Origin: Coenobita brevimanus
Taxonomy: Eukaryota > Arthropoda > Malacostraca > Decapoda > Coenobitidae
Assembly: GCA_032717465.1 (NCBI GenBank)
Contig: CM064632.1
Span: forward strand, 28,329,540-28,393,539
Length of the DNA: 64,000 nucleotides
Direction: 5' to 3'
In this document: positions 52,908-64,000 of the stretch, piece after piece
Position numbering within the stretch: position 1 is the stretch's first letter
How the letters are laid out: every line of letters starts with the position of its first letter
The notes under the pieces: generated by a model
What the model saw: only the letters and a program-made list of their open reading frames with translations
Database searches by the model: none
What the model was told of the DNA's origin: nothing
Translations under genes and position numbers: made by a program

Positions 52908-54740
52908 GTGCTACTTCCAGACGAGACTATTCAGATAGGTGAAATATCTCGAACCGAAAGGGTTAATTAAGGCTTCATCCCACTCCTTGCGTTCCAAAAG
53001 TCTATCCTTACAAGAGTAAAATGGTCAGATGGCAGAAGAATTACATAAAAATTACATCCCTGGGCTGCAGAAAGAGGGTAGTGTGTCCTTTCAAGTGTTC
53101 TCAGATGCTGGTACTCTGTCGAAGCTTCATCCATGACAAACAGACTCTCACGCTCACAAACTCAGCCACTACAACACAGCTTCCACATGCACTCACTCAC
53201 TCTACACTCCAAAAGCCTTCTATAGTCGTGCGTGGATCACTGGGTGGGGGTGGTTTATTTCTCTAGTTAAAAAAAAAAAATAAAAAAAAGTGATGTTCTT
53301 TAACCTGGCGAATGAGTTTCCCTTCACGACCTGTATACCACAACTTCACTGTACAGTATATGTCACAGCTGCCCATCGATGCCAAAGGAGTGTATACTGG
53401 CCGCTGCAATACGTACACACATACGTAATTACACACACACAGCTTCCAAATACACTGAAGCCTGTTTAATTTTCCTATTCCACCCAATCGATTTATCCTG
53501 GGAGATACATATTACGATTTCTAAGGTTAGGTTATTCTTTTTACAATATTACAATTTATTTCAGCTTAGGGCAGCATCCAAAGACTGAAGGAGTTAATGA
53601 AGGCTAACTGACATGTCTAAACTGAATGAAATCGTTTATAGGCAGAAGAAAAAACTCAAAAGCGTGATAATACTGACAAGGTAAATGTGGTGGCCTAGAG
53701 GTAACAACTTTTCCCTTTCATTCGGACAACCCCATAAAATTTCATTCAACCAAAGAGAACCCATCGCCTCTACAGGGTTAACTGTAATCTTATGTTTGGG
53801 AAAATAACTATCTCAGCTTGCAAAGTTAACCCCAAAATGATTAGTGCGAAACTTGCAACCCTGCACCAATCAACTCTTTTTGTTACTCTTTGTTAAGCAC
53901 GCGAGTAAAATGGTTATCAACATAGCCTTCCCTGACTCCTTTACTACAAGAAAGCCATTTTCAGGTTACGTAAAATCATGTAGTGGTAAGAACGAAACAA
54001 AGTGAAGTTAAATGAAAGAATAAGAAGGGTTAGTTATTATGTGCTTAGTGAGCATATAATATCCACAGTATGCGTCACCAGAATTCGCCACTAAAAATGT
54101 GTAGGTCACTAAAGCAGCTATATGGAACTGAGTACAATTAACAGAACAGTATTGGTATAATTCAAGTCCTTAACTACTACAGACCAAGGACGTCTTTTAT
54201 ATTACATTCTTGCTACCGTCAGACGATTTTATATAACTATGAAGAGCACCGCAGCAGTGAAGGGGTTGACCCATTTGGGCCGTGTCCTCAATATAGGTCG
54301 GAAATGGTCATATCAAAAGTTAACAAAGGAGGGAGCCCCGGGGTAGGGATGTATGAGCTTCGCGACTGAGCCGACTAGCGGAAAGCGGTATGCTTAGTAC
54401 CTTTCCAAAACAATCCCTCACACAGTAACACTGTGCCGTAATGCGTTAAGGAATGTTATATATGATCACTGAGGATCATGAAACGTCAGGAGTCAGCAAG
54501 AATACAGTAAACTATTTCATGCCACTGTAGTGAAAGTGTTTAGAAAAAAAGAAAGTTTATAATAATGCCTGTAAAATGAGTTTCCAACTTCCAACATGAA
54601 ATGTACAGGCAGCTGAGCAGAGTAGGACGAAATTTGCATACAACATGCAGGTTAACCCCCTCAGGTGACCATTAAAAAAGTATCTCCCAGTTCTCCATTT
54701 TTCCTCTATTTCCTCTAACATCATATGAGAAATTTTGGTG
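52908..54740. other. No gene seen; family C boxes
   Basis: Family C boxes near 53968 and at 54204-54232 (CATTCTTGCTACCGTCAGAC then GATTTTAT). An A run lies near 53268-53288. No coding evidence. Confidence 0.5.
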
Positions 54741-54743
54741 CGT

Positions 54744-54914
54744 TCTGAAACCTGATGAAGTGTAGGATGAAAAATACTAACTTCCGACAACAGAATTTTG
54801 CAGATGATAAATGCTATGAAAGTCTAGATTATATTACAGAAACTTTATGAAACTCTTATTACATTGCTGAAACTGAGCAAAATGTAAGCTGGGGAACATT
54901 GCGAATGTCCAATG

Positions 54915-54949
<35 letters not shown>

Positions 54950-55400
54950 AAGTATTAAGGGAATCTGATCTTTTCTGAAACTGAACGGACTGTGAAAGGG
55001 GACAGTGTAACATGGCGTTCAAAGGGTCTGACAATGGTGCTGTAAACGAAAGAACTTTTTAGATGCAAAACTTCATGAAATGCGGCGTTACGAAAGACCA
55101 GATTACCGGTCTGTTACTAAAACCTAACGAACAGTAAGACAGGAATTTTATTAAGCACATGATATACAGTGCCGAAACTCTACGAACATGGAATCCATAC
55201 GAATGATAAATACTGCAAAAAATCCCATCATAACTAGAAACTAAACGAGTTGTGAGAGATAACTTAGGACGCAGACTGACTTATATTACTGAAACCGAAC
55301 GAACTGTGAAATGGAAAATTGTATGAATACCAAACGCAATGAAGGATTATGTTAAAATCTGAAACCACACGAAATGAAATTGAGAACACTTCACGTATTG
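54744..55400. repeat. Degenerate tandem repeat with CTGAAACNGAACGAACTGTG core
   Basis: Cores recur at about 54744, 54867, 54975, 55116, 55171, 55234, 55289 and 55359, with spacing near 55-70 or about double that. Similarity between units is low outside the core. A 31-base A run interrupts at 54917-54947. Confidence 0.5.
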
Positions 55401-55950
55401 CAAATGATTAGAACCCTGGTACATAATGAACATAACGACTTGTAGAAGACATTACCAAATCCCCACTGATGCAAATGATTAGACCGATATATAAAGAAAC
55501 TGAAGACTTATGATATATAACTACGAACAATCAGAAAATATAATAAAAGCGAATTGACTAAGATAACTAAAAACAGCAGACCGCCGAAAGACTTTATAGT
55601 ACCGTACTAAAATTGAAAAGATATACATATTAAACTAAAAAAAAAAAAAAAAAAATGCATACATACGGTAATATCTGACTTTGGGCATAGATTATACAGC
55701 CCGTTGTCTGATGCACCTGAGGTCCAGCAGTCCTACAAAGAGTCAATTGTTTCCATATGTCAAAATTGTTAAGTTTTCGGTGCCCATACCCACCGTCCAT
55801 ATGATATACACATTAGAGATGTCTCTTTCAGGGCTGGTGTAATAATTAATTTTTTTTTTTTCTGTCATATCGATGGGGTTTGGGGAAGATCAACAACGTG
55901 TGTTTTAATGAAATTCAGTGGTCAAACTGTTCCCTGCTGCAGACCTGGAC
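55401..55950. other. No gene seen
   Basis: AT-rich with an A run at about 55637-55655. Confidence 0.4.
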
Positions 55951-55952
55951 TG

Positions 55953-55956
<4 letters not shown>

Positions 55957-56010
<54 letters not shown>
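55957..56010. repeat. (GT)n microsatellite
   Basis: Pure GT repeat, about 26 units. Confidence 0.95.
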
Positions 56011-56530
56011 TGTGCGCTATCATTTTCCCTACTTAGGAAAAAGAACTTTTCACAATGGTAGACCCCCTCCTTAATTAGATTTTAGGCAGGATGGGGCCAG
56101 TGAAGATCCCCATATACACCCGTTACGATGAAGAGGGGCCATACAGTCACTCTCCTTTCCGGTGCAAATTTCTTATAAGCATAAGTAGCATTACTGTAGA
56201 AACTGGTGTAGGTGGGTGGGTGCTGTAGGTGGGAGGTGGGTATAAGCGGGAAGGTTTTTATACAGAAAAAAGAAAAAAAAAAAAGGACAGTGGTAGACCT
56301 CCACCCCGACCAAACATTTTCTTTTACCTCCATCCTGGCTATTTATTAAATAAATATTTTAGGTAACAGCAACGTTTCAACCAATTCCTCGCAAGACTGT
56401 TCAGGTGCAATGTGCAAAATGAATCGCTATATAAGAGATGTTACATATCTAAACCCTAAATGACGGCCCCACCTCACACACTGCGGTATCCATTCATTTC
56501 TCTACACTTTTAATGCCTCAGTACTATGTA
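56011..56530. other. No gene seen; family B-like end near 56405
   Basis: TGTGCAAAATGAATCGCTAT with GAGATGTTAC resembles the right end of family B; no partner was identified. Confidence 0.4.
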
Positions 56531-56537
56531 CTCTTAT

Positions 56538-56991
56538 CTCTCTCTCTCTCTCTCTCTCTCAATTACCAGCACCCCATGTATTGAGTCGCCAGAGTATATA
56601 CGCGCAGACCCCAACATAAATAAGAGAGTTGTGACGCAGTCGAGGCTCGTATCGGAAAATGATATATGAAAAATTCTCTCCGGGTCAAAGGGATGGTTTG
56701 GGAGTGGAATTGCGAGGAGAGAGAGAGAGAGAGAGAGAGAACCAGGAGGACAAATGGATTGAGGACACTCCCCCCTTCCCCACAACCACCACCACCACAC
56801 AAATACATCCTCCTCCTCTCGATTTCTCTCTGCAGTTCGTCTTTGTTTGTTTTCTCCTTCCCTCCCTCCCTCCTTCCCACCCCGCTTTTTCCCTCCCTCT
56901 TTGGAGACAGGGGGAGGGAAGAGATAGGGAGGGATGGAACAAAGAAACAAGGTAAGACGAGGTGTATGAAAATCGAGAGAAGGGGGACGTT

Positions 56992-57060
<69 letters not shown>

Positions 57061-57080
57061 GGTTAGAATAGGGAGAATTA

Positions 57081-57137
<57 letters not shown>
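56538..57137. repeat. Microsatellite cluster
   Basis: (CT)n at about 56538-56560, (GA)n at about 56716-56740, (GT)n at about 56994-57058 and (CT)n at about 57087-57136, with C/T-rich sequence between. Open frames across the cluster are artefacts. Confidence 0.85.
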
Positions 57138-57140
<3 letters not shown>

Positions 57141-57295
57141 TCCGTGCACTGACCTTACATATTAAAGTCACTACCCCGACTCTGGTTAGCACACCTTTAA
57201 GGCCATTTCCGGTATTAATTAACGTTATGGTGGTCCTAAGTATTATTTTTATATTATATTTGCAATTAACATTAATTAGTTCTATGTTATACTTC

Positions 57296-57412
57296 AGTCA
57301 TCATCATCATCATCATCATCATCATCGTTGTTGTCGTCATCGTCAGTAGTAGCAGTAGCAGTGGTGGTGGTTGTAGTAGTAGTAGTAGTAGTAGTAGCAG
57401 TAGTAGTAGTAT
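57296..57412. repeat. (CAT)n and (GTA)n triplet repeats
   Basis: CAT run at about 57299-57326 and imperfect GTA/GTG run at about 57341-57412. Confidence 0.9.
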
Positions 57413-57479
57413 TTGTATTAGAAATGGTGTTGGAAGTTTCACTGAGGTAGGAGAGTAGCCATTCCAATCACAAGGGAGT

Positions 57480-58060
57480 AATTATATTACCAGTGGCGAT
57501 GGGGTATTGGCAGTGTTGTGGTGGTGGTATGGTAATGGTGTGGTGTGGTGCGGAGGAGTAGGTGTAGTGGTGGTAGTGGTGTGGTGAAGCAGATGCGGTG
57601 ATTGGAGTGTGATGACTGTGGTGGTATTGTGGTGAGGGTGGTGGCAGTAGTGGTGTTGGTGTGGTGGAAGAGGAGTTGCGACAGTGTGCTGGAAATGTGG
57701 TGGGTTGTGGTGGTGGTGTTTGTGGTGTAGTAGACTGGGTGCGGTGTTGGTGGTGTGGCAGGTTGTGGTGGTGGTGGTGTTTGTGGTGTAGTAGACTGCG
57801 TGTGGTGTAGGTAGTGTGGTGGGTTGTGGTGATGGTGGTTGTGGTGTAGTAGACGATTGGGTGGTGGTAGTGGTGGGCTGTGGTCGTAGTGGTTGTGGTA
57901 TAGTAAACTGTGTGTAGTGTTAATGATGTGGTGGGTTGTGGTAGTGGTAGTTGTGTGGACACTGCGTGCTGTTGGTAGTGTGGTGGGTTGTGGCGATGGT
58001 GTTCGTAATGTAGTGGGTTGTGGTGGTTGCGATTGGGTGTGGTGGAATGTGGTCTTAAAC
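57480..58060. repeat. GTGGTG-rich imperfect minisatellite
   Basis: GTGGTGTTGTGGTGGTG-type repeats with longer near-duplicates (TTTGTGGTGTAGTAGACTG at about 57718 and 57779). The minus-strand Thr/His-rich frames are artefacts. Similar sequence resumes at about 58210-58460. Confidence 0.85.
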
Positions 58061-58460
58061 AGTCGTTTGACCGATGATATTTGACGTACGGACATTCAGC
58101 CGATGGATGGATGATTGACCGAACGATGATTTGACCGAGAGACGCTATGACTTACCGGAACTGTCACCGACATGACGTTAAACCAATCGGAAAGTTAGCT
58201 GAAAGAAACTGTTTTGTGGTGGTGGAGGAGGAGGAAGAGGAGGAGGAAGAGGTTAAATTGTTATGATGGTTTTATGGAGTAAGGCTGAGATGGTGTTGTC
58301 GTGGTGATGGTTACTAGTGTGGTGGAGTGAGGATGTGGTCGATAGTATGTTGTGATTGTGGTGGCGATGGTGGTAATGGTATTTGGTGTGGTGGGGTGTG
58401 TTTTTCTGTGATGAACGTGTTGTGACTGTGGTGGTGGTGATGGTTATTGGTGTGGTGGAG

Positions 58461-59350
58461 ATCTGATAAATCTGTGGTAGCTGTGATACTGAAAACATGG
58501 GTAATGAGTTATTCTCTAGTTTGTAGGATGGTTTTGTCAATTAGTCGTCATAGCATTTGTTGTCGACCACTCAAATTATGAGTCAGATTTCCCTTTATAA
58601 AGTAAACTTAGTTCTAATTCACAGAGCTATACGTATACAGTATAATAAAATAAATGAGAAAATACATGAAGTATTTCGAGGGATAATAATCAACAACATT
58701 AAAAAATAAAAAATAAATAAAAAGTGATACAACCGAAACGACATATTCCAGCGGGGGTAATATTCAGTGGCAATTCAGACTAGAGACGGCAGAGTACACC
58801 CAGATTTCTGCCATTCGATTAGCAGTGGGAGGAAAATTGGCTGATAAACCAGTCCACTTTGGTATCACGAAATATGGAAGTTGCCAAGTGGCATGGCCAT
58901 TGTGGAAAATATTCTCGTCGTTTGGGGAGGCTGCCTAACACATCTTTCTTACGAGCTTATTTCTGTCAATGGCACACTAACACTCTCAGGCTTCTATACC
59001 CACTCATAAAAGAAAATTAAACTTTTCACTTCGGTGAGGCAATGTTTAAAGTTGTTATTGCTGTTTTGGGGTGCTTTTAATTCAGCTTCGGAAAGAATTT
59101 TCGAAAGAAGGGGGGTAGATATAGCCTGAATAAACTTCTTGCATAGTAAAGACAAATGAAACAGTCATAACATTTCTTTGGTGGTCAGGTGATTAAACAT
59201 GAAAAACACGTGTAATTGCAGGGAAGGGGTTTGGGGGATGGATGAAAATAACTTGTTACCTCATTTTGCGTTATCAAGGATATGTGCCAGATTGTTGCCT
59301 CTTCCTTTCCCCCATCCTCCCTACCCATCTCAGCCCCTTTCAACCTTAAC
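58461..59350. other. No gene seen
   Basis: Mixed sequence; no recognised frame or element. Confidence 0.4.
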
Positions 59351-59571
59351 TACAGGTTTATCACGTTAACTTGGCCCAGATTTTCGTTGTTCTGTAGTTT
59401 TTTTAATGTACTGTGACTCAGTGGCAGAAAAACAAAATACTATGGTTCTACGTCCATTCTACAGCATTCTTCACTACTAGCATCATCAGCTAGTCTTAAT
59501 CTAATCTTACAACTCAGCTATCATGATGGAGAGACGGAAATTTTAGGTCAGTTGGTGGAAAAAGGTTAGAG
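59351..59571 (+). mobile_element. Family A TIR element, copy A10
   Basis: Left end CACGTTAACTTGGCCCAGAT; right end GGAAATTTTAGGTCAGTTGG. Internal blocks CTCAGTGGCAGAAAAACAAA, CACTACTAGCATCATC and CAACTCAGCTATCATGATGG match the family. Confidence 0.75.
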
Positions 59572-59586
59572 CAGCCTTAACTCCTT

Positions 59587-59655
59587 CCTGTGAATGACCT
59601 TACAGATTACAGGGGGGGGGGTTATCGGCCGGGAAATAATGTGATAAATTAGTAA
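59587..59655 (+). repeat. Direct repeat flanking the 32-bp minisatellite, left copy
   Basis: CCTGTGAATGACCTTACAGA, a G run, TTATCGGCCGGGAAATAATG and TGATAAATTAG correspond in order to 60089-60155. Confidence 0.65.
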
Positions 59656-59726
59656 TGAAGATAAAACAATTGCTGTTCTGTTCGACTTTCCAAGAATAAA
59701 AGTGTGTGAAAGGAAGAGGCTAACCT

Positions 59727-60045
59727 AAGACATGCCATCCCTTAGCACCCTCTTGATAACACCTGCCACATCTCAACACCCAGATAACACATGCCACCCC
59801 TCAACACACCCCCAGATAACACGTGCCACCCCTCAACACACCCCAACATAACACATGCCACCCCTCAGCATCCCCCAGATAACACATGCCACCCCTCAAC
59901 ACACCCCCAGATAACACATGCCACCCCTCAACACACCCCCAGACAACACATGCCACCCCTCAACACACTCCCAGACAACACATGCCACCCCTCAACACAC
60001 TCCCAGACAACACATGCCACCCCTCAACCTTACCCCTGATAAGAG
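59727..60045. repeat. 32-bp minisatellite
   Basis: About nine to ten units of AACACATGCCACCCCTCAAC followed by ACACCCCCAGAT. Because 32 is not a multiple of three, the open frames rotate between units and are not genes. Confidence 0.95.
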
Positions 60046-60088
60046 ATGCAGCCCTCAGCACTCCGAATCCGCCGAACCCTCCCCACCC

Positions 60089-60155
60089 CCTCCTGTGAGT
60101 GGCGTGATGGCTCCCAGGGGCATTATCGGTCGTAAACAATGTGAGAAATTAAGCG
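60089..60155 (+). repeat. Direct repeat flanking the 32-bp minisatellite, right copy
   Basis: CCTGTGAGTGGCGTGATGGC, then CATTATCGGTCGTAAACAAT and GTGAGAAATTAAG, matching 59587-59655. Confidence 0.65.
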
Positions 60156-60470
60156 GGGGTTGGGGCTGCGCATATTTGTGTTGGTGGCGCAATTAGGGTG
60201 AGTGTGTAACGGAGATGAAATGTTCCCAAAGAACGAGGGCCGTATTACAAGTGCCTTTGAGATTTCCTAACATCTATTCACTAATTGCAAGGTACATTTC
60301 ATTATCATCTTCAGTGTTACTGGTGCAAATAACGTCGATATTCAAACAAATTAAATAGCACACTAGAAAATGCTTGAAGATAAATAACGAACTAAAAAAA
60401 ATCTTAGGTGTAATATGGAAGTCAAGAGGAGCATCAGAGAGTGCAACATCCAAGTCCACCAGTTGGTCTA
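60156..60470. other. No gene seen
   Basis: No recognised frame or repeat. Confidence 0.4.
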
Positions 60471-60474
60471 ATGA

Positions 60475-61150
60475 CAGAACACTTGACTTTACCCTGTGTT
60501 CTTGATCCACGACTGATTGCCTTAAAAAAACAAAAAATCTTCTTTGTCTGACCCTTAACACTTCCGCAGTTTGGGTAAAATTACTGTAGATCAAAAGTGT
60601 TCGAGATGATCTTGCTCTGCGACCCCAACCATTGACTTTTCCTTGTGACCTTGGAATTTGAATGACTGTTCTCAATTTTTTTTTTCCTTTATTTTTGCCT
60701 TACCTTGAATTTTGCTCCAGCGTTTGCTCTTAGTCGGATAAAAATTGATGAAGTCGATCTTGCCATGTGACCTTGAACTTTGACCTATCGTTCTCAAAAA
60801 CAACAGCTCAACCCATCAGATGATCCCCAAACCTTCCCTCAAAGTTAAGTTCAGATCAAACTGAAATTGTTTTATTTTGTTCACATACAGACACACATGG
60901 TAACTTTAGCCTTGCCCTGTGACCTTGACCTTTGACTGATGGTTCCCCAAATTGAAACCCTTCTTTCTTGCATTACCCTCAGCCGTTCCTCAAAGTGTGG
61001 TCTAAACCGGACAATAACTTTTGTAAGGTGACCTTGCTTGGTCAAAATTTCACCTAGCCTCGTGACCCTGACTTTGACCTAATTATTCTTAAAGCAACAG
61101 ATCAACCAGCTGGCTGACCATCAACCTCCTCCCCAGGCAGGCATGACTAA
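60475..61150. repeat. Degenerate satellite with TGACCTTGACC motifs, array 2
   Basis: About six units similar to those at 32945-33830, including TGACCTTGACCTTTGACT at 60920-60937 and repeated TTCCTCAAAGTGTGGTCTAA-type phrases. Confidence 0.75.
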
Positions 61151-61182
61151 AATCGAGTGAAACTGACCTAGTTATTTGTTCA

Positions 61183-61613
<431 letters not shown>

Positions 61614-61668
<55 letters not shown>
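61614..61668. repeat. (GT)n microsatellite
   Basis: Pure GT repeat, about 27 units, followed by GTG-rich imperfect sequence to about 61960. Confidence 0.95.
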
Positions 61669-61670
<2 letters not shown>

Positions 61671-62001
61671 GTACAAGTGGTGTGACGTGAGCGAAGGTGT
61701 GTATGTGATCATGTGGCGTGATGGTGTGGGTGTGTGTAAGGGTGTGGGACGAGGCAGGGTGTGGATGTAGTTATCTGGTGTGGATATGAGTGGTATGGCC
61801 CAGGTGGGTGAGTAGGTGTGGGTGTGGGTGTGGGTGGTCTGGCGCCAGTGAGGGATATGGACGTACTTTAGGTGTTAGTGACCATATGTATGGTGATGAT
61901 GTGGGTGTAAGTGTAGCTAATGTGTAGATGTGGAGTAAAGACACCATAGCAGGCTCCACATCACCTCGTTATCTGTTATATGGCTACCACCCAACGTTGT
62001 A

Positions 62002-62030
62002 AATGGTTTCCTGGGTTAAAGGAAACCATT
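62002..62030. other. Perfect 11-bp hairpin
   Basis: AATGGTTTCCT at 62002-62012 and its exact complement AGGAAACCATT at 62020-62030 enclose GGGTTAA. There is no T tract after it and no gene context. Confidence 0.8.
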
Positions 62031-63530
62031 AGGTTTGTCAATCAGTGTAGGGCCACCTGAAGTGGAAAGAAGATTAATAAAAAGTGACAAGAAGGATAGG
62101 GAGAAATAGGAAAAGGGGACGACAGACGCAGAGAGACAATGATAAAGTTGAAAGCAGAGGCAGACAGCACCACATCAAGTGAAAGGATGATGGTCGCCTC
62201 ATGGGTGTAGGTGCAACTAACGTGTAGGTGTGGCTGTGGACTCTAGGGTGTGAACCAAGCCCCGTAACTTCCATCTGCTTTTGTCTGACCCACCACAGTC
62301 ATTACTACCCCACCACCAGAATAAAAATTCTAAAGTGCATATTCCCCCAATTCCAGTGGTGCTCCCTCACGAGTTACGAAGCAGTTAAAGCCGTAAGTAT
62401 AAAGGAAGCAGTTATTGGTAATCCTTTGGTGGGCAGGAAATGGCTGGAGCCCCAAGTATGAAATTCCCCTGCAGGGTGAGAAATGAAATCACACTTTCTC
62501 CCACTTTCCCGAGGTTCCAGAGTGGCTCCAGTAAGGGGTAAAAAGTACGGTGAATTATATCATCGTTAAGACTTTTACTGCCATGGCGTCTTTTATTGGC
62601 TAATTATTGCAACCTCCAGATGACAGAATCTGGATTTGAATATTTTTTTTTTTTTTTGGGGGGGGAGGATGGGGTGGGGGAAAGACAGAACCAACGGCTA
62701 GAAGCCCACAAATTTGTTCTAAAAAAAAGTAGGGGGCCCAAATTCAAGATCCGTTCAAGGCACCTGAAAACATTGCATATGGAAGACTGGGGGTCATAGA
62801 CAGAGAAAAATATAGACTGAGGAAGACATTCCAGAGCTGACTTGTTGCATACATGAGGACTAAAAGTACTAGTGAACTCTTGCATTAGAGAGCTGGACTG
62901 AAAAGAGAAGCGAGTTTACTGCCAGACAGGTGCTACGAGCCCGCCGTGATGGAGGAGAGATGTAAACAGAGAGTTCCAGAAGACACTCCCTTCTCACTTT
63001 AACTCCCCCCAAAATCCTCCCCTTTATCCATCCATCCACCCATCATCCAATCCTACATTGCCCCATGAGGAGCGTAGGAGCCCGGGGCTAAGCCCCAGAA
63101 AAAAATCTCCCTACACCCCTTTACAGGTACCCCCCCATCTTTAAACCCAGAAACCTCATCACCCTCAACCCAGAAAAATAAAATAACTCTTCCCTTCATC
63201 CTTCAGTACCTTCCTTCCCTTAAATCACGGGGAAAAATCCTCCTCTAATCCAACCCAGCCATACAACGCAAGCCCACCTCCCTGCCTGGATTATGCTTCA
63301 GTAATTAGCTACATAGTGTCTTGCACGTTTTAAGCACATGTTCAGCACCGGGCGTGATTTGTTTGGTGCTGATGACGCCGCCGCTAGGCTGATTTTACCA
63401 GCATTAGCGCTCTGTCCTCTTATGCTGGCACGGTGAAGCCTTTAAATTGTTACCGGTATATGTATTAATGGGGATAGGTTTGCGCCTGTGTAGGTAAGGT
63501 CTGGGTCTGTTTATTTTTGGGGACTGTGTG
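62031..63530. other. No gene seen
   Basis: Mixed sequence with T and G runs at about 62642-62668. The 62560-62625 part weakly resembles family C. No domain-bearing frame. Confidence 0.45.
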
Positions 63531-63533
63531 TAT

Positions 63534-63535
<2 letters not shown>

Positions 63536-63573
<38 letters not shown>
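63536..63573. repeat. (GA)n microsatellite
   Basis: Pure GA repeat, about 18 units, followed by A-rich sequence to about 63640. Confidence 0.95.
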
Positions 63574-63576
<3 letters not shown>

Positions 63577-63854
63577 TTCCGGACAGAAGACAGACACCCC
63601 ACCTCACCTCAAAAAAAAACAAACAAAAAAAAAAAAAAGCTACCGACCAAAGCTAAGTGTTACAGGTATAATTATTAAACAAGTCCTGCTTCAAACTGTC
63701 TCATAGAAAACAGGATAAGAAAAATGAACCCTTATCCTCACCCACCACTCCTGCAAGAAAAAAAAAAAAAAAACTAGCGTACTGAAGACGACATATGCAA
63801 AAAGACATCACATAAATACTAGTACACTACAACATATACAGGCGAACAGCGACC

Positions 63855-64000
63855 ATACACAGTGACCCTGACTCTTAATTGGCTGTTCTTGATATCAAAT
63901 ATTCTCATCTTTGACTTCCCGGAATCCATCCACAATGTTTGGTCAAAATCGTATGAAAACTCTTTCTGCTGACTTTGCTATGTCATCTTTGAGTTATTGT
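63855..64000. repeat. Degenerate TGACC satellite, array 3 (runs off the window)
   Basis: Phrases CAGTGACCCTGACTCTTAAT, ATCCACAATGTTTGGTCAAA and GCTGACTTTGCTATGTCATC match the order of units in arrays 1 and 2. The array continues past the window end. Confidence 0.6.

Noticed and set aside
56563..57349. Large overlapping frames on both strands
   Set aside because: They run through (CT)n and (GT)n repeats; no non-repeat domain is present.
59791..60196. Three overlapping Pro/Thr/His-rich frames
   Set aside because: A 32-bp tandem repeat cycles through all three frames; not a protein-coding repeat.

Overview
This is a eukaryotic nuclear window. It has no bacterial-type gene organisation, no rRNA, no CRISPR array and no host gene I can recognise. 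It is dominated by retroelements, short terminal-inverted-repeat (TIR) DNA elements and very abundant microsatellites ((CA)n, (GT)n, (CT)n, (GATA)n, (CAT)n). LINEs with C-terminal WFGHVERM / GRGRPRMRW blocks, an esterase-type ORF1, a Penelope-like element with GIY-YIG, and this microsatellite density together suggest an arthropod, most probably a decapod crustacean. That placement is inference, not proof.

Layout. 0-5 kb: two minisatellites, the first TIR elements and a small CCAAT/CRE cluster. 5-14 kb: a LINE relic, a large purine minisatellite, trinucleotide-rich DNA, a LINE C-terminal relic and a dense set of short TIR elements (families I call A and B). 14-16 kb: a minus-strand LINE 5' half (tRNA-like head, endonuclease, linker), cut off where the reverse transcriptase begins. 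16-19 kb: pyrimidine-rich DNA and repeats. 19.6-20.3 kb: a family A element split by a CR1 3' end. 20.8-23.2 kb: a (TA/GATA)n array followed by two Penelope-like 3' halves as a near-perfect inverted repeat. 24.2-28.8 kb: the best element in the window, a nearly full-length CR1/L2-type LINE with an intact ORF1 (coiled coil plus SGNH esterase) and an ORF2 (endonuclease plus reverse transcriptase) broken only by small frame disruptions. 29-42 kb: a further family A element, a piggyBac-like element, a divergent satellite rich in TGACCTTGACC, a hAT-like element containing a pogo-like element, low-complexity tracts and tandem duplications. 42.0-47 kb: two 5'-truncated RTE-like LINEs with target-site duplications. 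47-64 kb: a local duplication, tRNA-derived SINE-like units, minisatellites and more of the satellite.

How the parts relate. Nothing here forms a host pathway. The autonomous machinery is in the LINEs and the Penelope-like element; the many TIR elements encode nothing and would need a transposase from elsewhere. The CR1 copy at 24.2 kb has a closely related truncated copy at 19.7 kb and an older relative at 17 kb, so this lineage has been active over a long period. Ten copies of family A in 64 kb make it the most prominent candidate for an undescribed element. All calls rest on reading the sequence by eye; no database search was run.
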